A DNA stretch of 64,000 nucleotides from UBA4416 sp040387475 (GTDB lineage Bacteria; Bacteroidota; Bacteroidia; B-17B0; Aurantibacillaceae): the NCBI GenBank assembly GCA_040387475.1, contig JAZKDT010000011.1:1-64000 (forward strand), given 5' to 3'. A program made the position numbers and the translations under genes. The stretch's first letter is position 1. Every line of letters begins with the position of its first letter. The notes below the pieces were generated by a model. It was not told the origin of the DNA. It made no database searches and was given only the letters and a program-made list of their open reading frames with translations. Positions 56,701-64,000 of this stretch are shown one piece after another.

Positions 56701-59700
56701 ATGAAACTTACTATCAAACTATTTTTATTCCTGGCATTTTTAATTCATTATAATTCATTTTCCCAAACATGGGTGGATAAAATGCAGGATAGTAGCCAAA
56801 ATTTTTACTCCATCCAGCAGGAATTTAATAACTACTGGCAAAATAAACCCTACGAGAGAGGAAAGGGTTATAAAGCTTTCAGGCGTTGGGAATGGTATAT
56901 GGAGCCAAGAGTTTATCCATCCGGAGATTTAAAGTTTGGTTCAAGGTCAAAAGCGCTCGAAGAATTCAACAAGTATCTTATTCAAAATCCGGTAGCAGCA
57001 CAAAAAATCCAATCGATAAATGCAGCTACATCAACCACAGGTAACTGGACTCCCATGGGACCTTTTGGATCGCCAATTGGAGGTGATGCCGGAAGGGTGA
57101 CATTTATAAGATTTATGCCCGGCAATTTCAACACTATCTTTTTAGGCACCGGAGCCGGTGGTTTATGGGTTTCTACAGATAACGGGTCAACCTGGAATAC
57201 AAATACAAATTCCCTGGCAGTTTTAGGCTGCTCTGATTTAGCAATTGATCCTTCAAACACAAATATTATGTATCTCGCAACGGGCGATGTCGATGCAGGA
57301 GATACTTATTCAACCGGAATTTTGAGGTCTATTGATGGTGGGGTAACGTGGACTTCTACTGGCCTGGCTTGGGCAGTTTCAAGCCAACGAAGAATAGGAC
57401 GCTTGTTAGTTAACCCATTAAATCCTAACATTTTATTTGCCGCCACATCGTTAGGAATTTATCGTACAAATAATGCCGGCACAAATTGGGCGCTTATTAA
57501 GTCGGGTAATTTTAAAGATATGGAATATCGTCCGGGAGACACCAGCACCGTATATGCGGTTACGGGATCAGGCTTTTTTCGTTCAACAACCGGTGGAAAT
57601 ACAGCCGCGTCCTTTGTTCAGGTAACTACCGGGCTTACCGGCACGAGTGTTAGGATGGTTGTTTCTGTAACTCAAGCCGATCCCAATTATGTTTATATTT
57701 TAAAAAGTGCTTCAGATAATTCTTACGGAGGAGTATTCAGATCTACTAATTCAGGAACAAGTTTTACGTCCATGTCAACTACTCCTAATATTTTTGGTTG
57801 GGATCCAAATGGCACAGATACCGGCGGGCAAGGTTGGTACGATATTGCTTGTGGAGTATCACCAACTAATAAAGATGAAATCACCTGTGGCGGAGTTAAC
57901 AGCTGGAAATCTCTGGATGGTGGAACAACCTGGAATTTGAACACACACTGGTATGGAGGCGGGGCTCCCTATGTGCACGCTGATTTGCATGTAGTAGAAT
58001 ATATTAACGGTACCACTTGTTATCTGGGTCACGATGGTGGGATTTCACGCACTACAAATAGCGGATCAACCTGGACAACTATTAATGGTCAAATGAATAT
58101 TGCTCAATCGTACAGAATAGGACAGTCTACAACTACTGCAAACTATGTTTTATCGGGACACCAGGATAATGGAACAAATCTTTTAAACGGTACAACCTGG
58201 ACCGAAGTTTATGGCGGAGACGGAGCAGATTGCTTTGTTGACAGAACTAATAACAATACCCTGGTTGAGAGTTACGTATACGGCGACTTTAATATTTCAA
58301 ATAATGCGGGTGCAAGCTGGAGTGGAATAACCAACGGCCTTACAGGAAGTGCAGCTTGGGTGGCTCCTATTATTCAATCTCCACATGTAGCCAATACATA
58401 TTACTGCGGGTATCAACAAGTTTTTAAATCAACTAACAAAGGGTCAGCATGGACTCAAATGGGCACTATTACCGGTAGCGGACAAATTTTATATTTGGCT
58501 GCGGCACCGTCTAACTCTTTGGTTTTATATGCTGCCTCCAGTAGCAATTTATATCGAACCACAAATGGAGGTACCAGCTGGTCAGCTATTGCAACAGGTC
58601 TTCCTACAGGATCCGCGCAAATCACTCGCGTGGCAGTGGATAACACAGATGCTGATAACGTATTTGTGACTTTTTCAGGATATTCTGCAGCAAACAAAGT
58701 TTTTACCACAACAAATGGAGGCGCGTCCTGGTCTAATATTTCAACGGGTTTACCGAACCTGCCAGTAAATTGTATTATATATACAAACAGTACTAATGAT
58801 GAGTTGTATGTGGGCACAGACGTTGGCGTTTATTTTAGAGATGGCAGTATGGCGGCCTGGACTCCATTCATGACTGGACTTCCCAATGTGGTTGTAAACG
58901 ATTTCGAAATTTTTTACCCCACAAGTAAAATTAGGGCAGGAACTTATGGACGGGGTGTATGGCAATCCGATTTGTATTCTAATCCCAGTTCTGTTCCAAT
59001 AGCTAATTTTTCTGCAGCTTCATCCTGTATCAATATTCCTTTTGTTATTAGTGATCAATCATCAGGCGTGCCAACGGCCTGGAGCTGGACACTAACAGGA
59101 GCATCTCCGTCAACATCTGTTGTGAAAAATCCTTCGGTAACCTACACCGCTGCAGGAGTTTATACCGTATCATTGGTTTCAACAAACAGCAATGGTTCAA
59201 GCGCAGTTTTTACGAGCACAATTAACGTGATGGCACCTCCAATGGTGAGTGTAACATCAGCAACCAGTTGCGGTGTCGGATCTAAGCTTATAAGTGCGAG
59301 TGGAGCATCTACTTATTCATGGTCTACGGGATCTACTTCAAATTTGATAGTTGTATCCCCTACAGCCACTACAGTGTATACTGTTACCGGATTTGCCGGA
59401 GGTTGCAGCGCTACTCAAACCTCTACAGTTTTTGTTAGCCCCACCGTGCCAACTCCAACTATTTCTCAAAATGGAAATGTATTAACTTCCAGTTCAGCAA
59501 CTAATAATCAATGGTATATGAATGGCGGTTTAATTCCAGGCGAAACAACACAAACTTATACAGTTACTCAGGATGGAACTTACCATGTTGTGGTAAACGC
59601 GCAGTATGGGTGTCCGGCATCTGCATCGTCTACCGTAAGTGTTTTATTTACAGGCGTGACAGCTGTTTCCTTTGTTAACACGATTCAACTGAGTCCCAAT

Positions 59701-59916
59701 CCAGCGAAAGATGTGCTTTTTGTAAACAGTGCCGTTAAAATTCAAAAAATGATGAATTACACAATTTTTTCGGTTCAGGGGCAAATGATAAAAACGGGTT
59801 CGATAAATTTAAATACCAGTGAAACTATCAGTATTTCCGACCTTTCTGCTGGTACTTATGAAATACGGTTCAATAACGACCAATCGTCGGCCGTATACAA
59901 GTTTATAAAACAGTAA
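56701..59916 (+). CDS. Large T9SS surface protein with Asp-box (BNR/VPS10-like) repeats and PKD domain
   Basis: 1071 residues. A signal peptide (to SFSQ) is followed by a beta-propeller region with at least nine Asp-box motifs (STDNGSTW, SIDGGVTW, TNNAGTNW, SLDGGTTW, TTNSGSTW, SNNAGASW, STNKGSAW, TTNGGTSW, TTNGGASW). A PKD domain (SSCINIPFVISDQSSGVPTA then YTVSLVSTNSNG), Ig-like parts (YSWSTGSTSNLIVVSPTATT) and a T9SS type A sorting domain (LSPNPAKDVLFVNS to LSAGTYEIRFNND) follow. The design fits sortilin/VPS10-like secreted proteins that bind or cleave glycans or peptides; no catalytic residues of sialidases were identified. Exported and surface-attached by type IX secretion. Confidence 0.88.
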   Translation: MKLTIKLFLFLAFLIHYNSFSQTWVDKMQDSSQNFYSIQQEFNNYWQNKPYERGKGYKAFRRWEWYMEPRVYPSGDLKFGSRSKALEEFNKYLIQNPVAAQKIQSINAATSTTGNWTPMGPFGSPIGGDAGRVTFIRFMPGNFNTIFLGTGAGGLWVSTDNGSTWNTNTNSLAVLGCSDLAIDPSNTNIMYLATGDVDAGDTYSTGILRSIDGGVTWTSTGLAWAVSSQRRIGRLLVNPLNPNILFAATSLGIYRTNNAGTNWALIKSGNFKDMEYRPGDTSTVYAVTGSGFFRSTTGGNTAASFVQVTTGLTGTSVRMVVSVTQADPNYVYILKSASDNSYGGVFRSTNSGTSFTSMSTTPNIFGWDPNGTDTGGQGWYDIACGVSPTNKDEITCGGVNSWKSLDGGTTWNLNTHWYGGGAPYVHADLHVVEYINGTTCYLGHDGGISRTTNSGSTWTTINGQMNIAQSYRIGQSTTTANYVLSGHQDNGTNLLNGTTWTEVYGGDGADCFVDRTNNNTLVESYVYGDFNISNNAGASWSGITNGLTGSAAWVAPIIQSPHVANTYYCGYQQVFKSTNKGSAWTQMGTITGSGQILYLAAAPSNSLVLYAASSSNLYRTTNGGTSWSAIATGLPTGSAQITRVAVDNTDADNVFVTFSGYSAANKVFTTTNGGASWSNISTGLPNLPVNCIIYTNSTNDELYVGTDVGVYFRDGSMAAWTPFMTGLPNVVVNDFEIFYPTSKIRAGTYGRGVWQSDLYSNPSSVPIANFSAASSCINIPFVISDQSSGVPTAWSWTLTGASPSTSVVKNPSVTYTAAGVYTVSLVSTNSNGSSAVFTSTINVMAPPMVSVTSATSCGVGSKLISASGASTYSWSTGSTSNLIVVSPTATTVYTVTGFAGGCSATQTSTVFVSPTVPTPTISQNGNVLTSSSATNNQWYMNGGLIPGETTQTYTVTQDGTYHVVVNAQYGCPASASSTVSVLFTGVTAVSFVNTIQLSPNPAKDVLFVNSAVKIQKMMNYTIFSVQGQMIKTGSINLNTSETISISDLSAGTYEIRFNNDQSSAVYKFIKQ

Positions 59917-59933
59917 TTCGTTAACTAAACCTG

Positions 59934-59967
59934 ATGCCATCTGCTTCATTGCAGGTGGCATTTTTTT
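59934..59967 (+). terminator. Terminator after the Asp-box protein gene
   Basis: A ten-base stem (TGCCATCTGC with GCAGGTGGCA, one G-U) with a TTCATT loop and seven T bases. Confidence 0.85.
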
Positions 59968-60146
59968 ATGAAAAATTATCGCCATTTTTCCGTTAAATTC
60001 AGTAAATTTAAAGGTCCAAATAATCAGTTGTTTATGGATAAATGAATTGTTATTTGTAAACATTCTAAATACCAAAAAATAGACTGATTACTTGATGTTT
60101 TAAGCAAAAATAGTTAATCTTACAATCAATAATTAAATTGTTACTT

Positions 60147-60521
60147 ATGAATGCAACTTCATCTCCTTTAGATTATTTACCAATTGTTTTAATGTTTATT
60201 GTTGCTTTGGGATTCGTTGTCACAACGATGATTGCATCACATTGGCTAGGACCAAAACGTAAAACAAAAATCAAGTTGGAATCTTTTGAATGTGGTGTCG
60301 AATCAGAAGGAAATGCCCGCTTACCATTTGCCATTAAGTATTTCTTAGTGGCTATTTTATTTGTGCTTTTCGATATAGAGGTAATCTTCATGTATCCCTG
60401 GGCGGTAAACTTTAAAGATTTGGGAATGCTGGGTGTTGTTGAAGTATTTACATTTATTATATTATTGTTGGTTGGATTCTATTATATGCTTGCTAAAAAA
60501 GCATTGAAGTGGGAAGAATAG
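60147..60521 (+). CDS. nuoA: NADH-quinone oxidoreductase subunit A
   Basis: 124 residues from ATG 60147 (a TTG-started frame from 60138 is rejected). Three membrane helices are present. The conserved segment KLESFECGVESEGNARLPFAIKYFLVAILFVLFDIEVIF, spread over residues 44-82, is diagnostic. It is a membrane-arm subunit of respiratory complex I, at the start of the nuo operon. The region before it (59968-60146) contains no clear promoter match. Confidence 0.95.
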   Translation: MNATSSPLDYLPIVLMFIVALGFVVTTMIASHWLGPKRKTKIKLESFECGVESEGNARLPFAIKYFLVAILFVLFDIEVIFMYPWAVNFKDLGMLGVVEVFTFIILLLVGFYYMLAKKALKWEE

Positions 60522-60598
60522 ATATATAATTCAAAATTTAAAATTGAGAATTCAAAAGCTTTTTAATTTTAAATTATTAATTTTTAAATTACTGAACA
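60522..60598. repeat. AT-rich filler between nuoA and nuoB
   Basis: The spacer repeats AATTCAAAATTTAAAATT-like words with near-mirror copies (TTTTTAATTTTAAATT). It is similar in composition to the other nuo spacers. No gene. Confidence 0.45.
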
Positions 60599-61162
60599 AT
60601 GGCAAAAGAAATTATAAAACGCACAAAACCTGAGATCGCTAAAATGCCGGAAGGCCTTGAAGGACCAGGCTTTTTTGCAACAAAACTGGAAGATGTAGTT
60701 GGTATGGCCCGTAAAAACTCGTTATGGCCTTTACCATTCGCTACGTCATGTTGTGGAATTGAGTTCATGGCAACCATGGCCTCGCATTACGATTTAGGAC
60801 GTTTTGGTTCTGAAAGGTTAAGCTTTTCTCCACGTCAGGCTGATATGTTAATGGTAATGGGCACCATTGCAAAAAAAATGGGGCCAACGCTTCGTCAGGT
60901 TTATGAACAAATGGCTGAGCCTCGTTGGGTGTTATCAGTTGGTGCCTGCGCAAGTAGTGGCGGTATCTTTGACACTTATTCGGTATTGCAGGGGATTGAT
61001 AAGATTATCCCGGTGGATGTTTACGTACCTGGTTGTCCTCCCCGTCCTGAACAAATTTTAGAAGGTGTTTTGAAAATTCAGGAAATGGCTCAAAATGAAT
61101 CTTTCAGAAGAAGAAATTCAGATGAGTACAAAAAATTACTGAACTCATACGGAATCGAATAA
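60599..61162 (+). CDS. nuoB: NADH-quinone oxidoreductase subunit B
   Basis: 187 residues of the 20 kDa PSST-type subunit, binding the terminal N2 [4Fe-4S] cluster. Cluster Cys residues lie in TSCCGIEFMAT, in SVGACASSGGIFDTYS and in YVPGCPPRPEQ. It passes electrons to quinone together with NuoD. Second gene in the operon; the spacer to nuoA is AT-rich filler and nuoC follows after 13 bases. Confidence 0.96.
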   Translation: MAKEIIKRTKPEIAKMPEGLEGPGFFATKLEDVVGMARKNSLWPLPFATSCCGIEFMATMASHYDLGRFGSERLSFSPRQADMLMVMGTIAKKMGPTLRQVYEQMAEPRWVLSVGACASSGGIFDTYSVLQGIDKIIPVDVYVPGCPPRPEQILEGVLKIQEMAQNESFRRRNSDEYKKLLNSYGIE

Positions 61163-61175
61163 TTTAAAAATTACT

Positions 61176-61670
61176 ATGGAGCTTTTAGAAATCGTTAACA
61201 CTAAATTGCAAGAACATTTTGCCGCAGATATCGAATCGGCTGAGATGCTTTATGATTATCCTGTTTTTACAATACAGAAAGATAAGATACACGAGGTATT
61301 AAAATTCTTAAAAGAAGATGAAACGTTAAACTTTCATTTCTTAACTGATCTTTGCGGAATGCAGACAGCTGATGAAAAACAACTGGGAGTAATTTATCAT
61401 TTGCACAACATGCCAAAAAATTACCGTATCCGTTTAAAAACATTTTTTGACATCAGTAAACCCGAAGTAGCTACAGCAACCGATCTATGGCCGGCAGCAA
61501 ACTGGATGGAGCGTGAAACATACGATTTTTTTGGTGTAAGATTTAAAGGCCATCCTAATCTAAAACGCATTTTAAATGTGGATGAAATGGATATTTTTCC
61601 AATGAGAAAAGAATATCCGTTGGAAGATCAAACCAGGGACGATAAGAACGATAGTATGTTTGGAAGATAA
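61176..61670 (+). CDS. nuoC: NADH-quinone oxidoreductase subunit C
   Basis: 164 residues of the 30 kDa subunit. Typical segments are FHFLTDLCGMQ, ANWMERETYDFFGVRFKGHP (ERE-x-DFFG signature) and FPMRKEYPLEDQ. It is separate from NuoD, unlike the NuoCD fusion of enterobacteria. A hydrophilic arm protein of complex I. Confidence 0.95.
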   Translation: MELLEIVNTKLQEHFAADIESAEMLYDYPVFTIQKDKIHEVLKFLKEDETLNFHFLTDLCGMQTADEKQLGVIYHLHNMPKNYRIRLKTFFDISKPEVATATDLWPAANWMERETYDFFGVRFKGHPNLKRILNVDEMDIFPMRKEYPLEDQTRDDKNDSMFGR

Positions 61671-61705
61671 GAAGTTTGAAATCAGATTAAAGAAATAAGA
61701 AGTGA

Positions 61706-61738
61706 AAATCTTAAATCTTAAATCTTAAATCTTAAATC
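61706..61738. repeat. Tandem 7-base repeat (AAATCTT)n between nuoC and nuoD
   Basis: Four full AAATCTT units and a partial fifth lie directly before the nuoD ATG at 61743. It may vary in copy number and so alter nuoD leader length. Similar words occur at 13789-13833. Confidence 0.75.
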
Positions 61739-61742
61739 AACA

Positions 61743-62957
61743 ATGAATAAAAAAGAAACACCATATTCCATTAATCAGGAAGTTATCGAAGAGAAAGAAT
61801 ACTCTACGCTTAACCTTGGGCCAACCCATCCTGCAACACATGGTATTTTTCAGAATGTATTGAAAATGGATGGAGAGATCATTCATGAAGCTACGCCAAC
61901 AATCGGTTACATTCACCGTGCTTTCGAAAAGCTGGCAGAGCGCCGTCCTTATGCGCAGATCACACCTATTACTGATCGTCTGAACTATTGCTCATCACCT
62001 ATCAACAACATGGGTTGGTACATGACGGTGGAAAAATTATTAGGCGCAAAAATCCCAAAGCGTGCCGAATATCATCGTGTCATCATCATGGAGCTTTCTC
62101 GTATTGCTGATCATATTATCTGCAATTCTGTAATTGGTGTTGATACAGGAGCTATGACAGGTTTCTTATACATCTTTCAATGGAGAGAAAAAATTTATGA
62201 AATTTTTGAAGAAATTTGCGGTGCCCGTTTAACAACCAATATTGGTCGTATCGGAGGATTTGACAAAGAGTGGAGCAAAAAAACATGGGACCTGATCGAT
62301 ACATTCTTAAAAGAATATCCTAAAGGCCTGAAAGAGTTTTCTAATTTATTAGAGCGTAATAAAATTTTCATGGACCGTACTGTAAATTGCGGACCTATCA
62401 GCGCCGAAATGGCCTTAAGCTATAGCTTTGTTGGACCAAACTTACGTGCAGCCGGCATTGATTACGATGTGCGTGTCATGAACCCCTATTCTTCTTACGA
62501 AGATTTTGAATTTACAGTTCCGGTAGGAACACAAGGGGATACTTACGATCGTTTCATGGTTCGTCAGCACGAAATGTGGCAATCATTAAGTATCATTGAG
62601 CAGGCTATTAAAAAAATGCCGGAAGGACCAATGCATGCTGATCTTCCGGATTTCTTCTTACCTCCAAAAGAGCAGGTGTATAATAACATGGAAGCGTTGA
62701 TCTATCACTTTAAAATTGTGATGGGAGAAACTGATATTCCTAAAGGAGAAGTTTATCACTGTGTTGAGGGTGGAAATGGAGAATTAGGTTTCTATCTGAT
62801 CAGTGATGGTGGTAGAACGCCTTTTAGACTACATTTCCGCAGACCATGTTTTATTTATTACCAGGCTTATCCCGAAATGGTAAAAGGAATTATGTTAAGT
62901 GATGCGATCTTAACCATGAGTAGTATGAATGTAATTGCAGGCGAACTGGATGCGTAG
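61743..62957 (+). CDS. nuoD: NADH-quinone oxidoreductase subunit D
   Basis: 404 residues of the 49 kDa subunit. Signature parts are LGPTHPATHGIFQ, ADHIICNSV, RTVNCGPISAEMA and EGGNGELGFYLISDGG with RLHFRRPC near the C terminus. It forms the quinone-binding site with NuoB. An unrelated four-helix-bundle gene follows 63 bases later. Confidence 0.97.
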   Translation: MNKKETPYSINQEVIEEKEYSTLNLGPTHPATHGIFQNVLKMDGEIIHEATPTIGYIHRAFEKLAERRPYAQITPITDRLNYCSSPINNMGWYMTVEKLLGAKIPKRAEYHRVIIMELSRIADHIICNSVIGVDTGAMTGFLYIFQWREKIYEIFEEICGARLTTNIGRIGGFDKEWSKKTWDLIDTFLKEYPKGLKEFSNLLERNKIFMDRTVNCGPISAEMALSYSFVGPNLRAAGIDYDVRVMNPYSSYEDFEFTVPVGTQGDTYDRFMVRQHEMWQSLSIIEQAIKKMPEGPMHADLPDFFLPPKEQVYNNMEALIYHFKIVMGETDIPKGEVYHCVEGGNGELGFYLISDGGRTPFRLHFRRPCFIYYQAYPEMVKGIMLSDAILTMSSMNVIAGELDA

Positions 62958-63020
62958 CAAATTAATAATGAAAAATTAATAATTTGAAAGAGAGAAAATT
63001 ATTAATCAATAAATCGTTCT

Positions 63021-63398
63021 TTGAGTTTGGAGTATAAAAGAGAAATAAAAAGTTGGACAGTTGCATTTTCTGTTTCTATTGTTAAGTTAACAAAAGAGCT
63101 AGAAAATAAAGGAATTCCTTTTGCAATTATTAATCAGATTTTGAGATCGGGAACTTCTATTGGAGCTAATGTGCATGAAGGTAAATCCAGTTCCTCGGAA
63201 AGAGAATTAGTTCGATACTTGTCTATTTCTCTTAAATCCGCCAACGAAACAGAATATTGGTTGAAAATAATTACAGAAGCTTATGCTTTTGAATCCGATA
63301 CGATCAAAGAATGTCAAAACGAATTAACGGAATTGCAAAAAGTTTTAGCAACAATAATAATAAAGTTAAAGAATAAACAAATAGTAAAAAGTAAGTAA
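63021..63398 (+). CDS. Four-helix bundle protein (S23/IVP family)
   Basis: 125 residues starting at TTG (63021 or 63027; no in-frame ATG is present). It matches the four-helix bundle family first seen in 23S rRNA intervening sequences: LENKGIPFAIINQILRSGTS, then IGANVHEGKSSSSERELVRY and LSISLKSANETEYWLKII. The family is common as orphan inserts in Bacteroidota; its role is not known. It sits inside the nuo operon between nuoD and nuoE, same strand, with AT-rich spacers on both sides, so it is probably an insertion. Confidence 0.85.
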   Translation: MSLEYKREIKSWTVAFSVSIVKLTKELENKGIPFAIINQILRSGTSIGANVHEGKSSSSERELVRYLSISLKSANETEYWLKIITEAYAFESDTIKECQNELTELQKVLATIIIKLKNKQIVKSK

Positions 63399-63447
63399 AA
63401 TTTAAAGCATAACACTTTTAAATTTTTAATATAAATTTTTAATTATA

Positions 63448-64000
63448 ATGAGTTCACAAGTACACGGAGCACAACCATTTAATCAAGCGAAACGCGCTGA
63501 AACAGTATTCAGCGAAGAAGCAATGAAAACTGTGCAAACAATTATTTCGCATTATCCGCCTGAGAAAATTAAATCTGCTTTATTACCTGTGTTGCATGTG
63601 GCACAAGCAGAATTTGGCGGATGGTTAAGTCCTGAAACAATGGATTATGTAGCTTCTGTTTTAAAGATACGCCCGGTTGAGGTATTTGAAGTTGCGTCGT
63701 TTTACACGATGTATAACTTAAAACCAATGGGTAAATGTGTATTAGAAGTTTGCCAAACAAGTTCTTGTTGGTTAAACGGCGCTGAAGATATTGTAAAATA
63801 CATTGAGAAAAAATTAAACATTAAAGTTGGTGAAACAACCAAAGACGGTATGTTCTCTTTAAAAGTAGCAGAGTGCTTAGGTTCTTGCGGAACAGCACCC
63901 ATGTTGCAATGCGGAGCCAGTTATCACGAAAATTTAACGTACGAAAAAGTAGATACGCTTTTAGAGAACTACAGAGTAGAAGGAAAATTAAGAAGTTACA
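63448..64000 (+). CDS. nuoE: NADH-quinone oxidoreductase subunit E (5' part)
   Basis: Open from ATG 63448 to the window end, 184 codons so far; partial. It is the 24 kDa thioredoxin-like [2Fe-2S] subunit: SHYPPEKIKSALLPVLHVAQ, then EVCQTSSCWLNGAED (Cys-x4-Cys) and AECLGSCGTAPMLQ (Cys-x3-Cys). It would carry electrons in the NADH dehydrogenase module with NuoF, which should follow outside the window. It is preceded by an AT-rich spacer after the four-helix gene. Confidence 0.93.
   Translation, partial: MSSQVHGAQPFNQAKRAETVFSEEAMKTVQTIISHYPPEKIKSALLPVLHVAQAEFGGWLSPETMDYVASVLKIRPVEVFEVASFYTMYNLKPMGKCVLEVCQTSSCWLNGAEDIVKYIEKKLNIKVGETTKDGMFSLKVAECLGSCGTAPMLQCGASYHENLTYEKVDTLLENYRVEGKLRSY

Noticed and set aside
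1..64000. CRISPR arrays, tRNA and rRNA genes, IS elements with transposase
   Set aside because: I looked for repeat-spacer patterns, clover-leaf genes and transposase motifs on both strands and found none that I could support.

Overview
The window is about 64 kb of AT-rich chromosome from a member of the Bacteroidota, probably an environmental Flavobacteriia or Sphingobacteriia relative. I base this on several signs. Promoters match the Bacteroidota type (-7 TAnnTTTG, -33 TTG). Type IX secretion (T9SS) C-terminal domains are abundant. TonB receptors carry carboxypeptidase-like domains. Trigger factor is of the Bacteroidota type. ORF6N proteins and SpoIIE/TPR phosphatases are present. Most of the window is ordinary core genome. 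There are no tRNA or rRNA genes, no CRISPR array and no intact insertion sequence.

Layout. 1-2.5 kb: 3' part of rpoC with a terminator. 2.5-5.8 kb: a small accessory patch (ORF6N gene with a perfect palindrome, a decayed relative beside it, and an FG-GAP surface protein whose start looks frameshifted). 5.8-9.3 kb, minus: a tight four-gene operon (KAS III-like synthase, DUF1702, small unknown, BtrH/DUF4872) that looks like a cryptic acyl or polyketide pathway, downstream of tig (9.3-10.7 kb). 11.1-15.5 kb: two SGNH proteins plus an MBOAT acyltransferase, an O-acetylation cassette. 15.7-17.9 kb, minus: purB and a family 2 glycosyltransferase. 18-26 kb: T9SS surface protein, alpha/beta hydrolase, subtilisin-like protease, an HD-CoaD fusion and an M16 peptidase. 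26.1-32.6 kb: small membrane protein, fused B12 mutase IcmF, orphan secreted protein, SRPBCC/GyrI-like protein. 32.7-37.9 kb: three tandem SpoIIE-type PP2C phosphatases. 37.9-41 kb, minus: heptaheme TPR lipoprotein and aroB. 41.2-44 kb: typA, dCMP deaminase family gene, very basic secreted protein. 44.3-53.6 kb: TonB receptor, giant exported protein and PorV/PorQ paralogue. 53.7-56.5 kb: greA, HIT protein, yidC. 56.7-59.9 kb: large Asp-box/PKD T9SS protein. 60.1-64 kb: nuoA-B-C-D-(four-helix bundle protein)-nuoE, running off the window.

The most interesting points are the KAS III/DUF1702/BtrH operon, the HD-CoaD fusion, the TonB receptor/giant protein/PorV trio, the phosphatase triplication, the palindromes at the ORF6N locus, and the four-helix-bundle gene inside the nuo operon. 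All functions are inferred by reading motifs; no database search was run.
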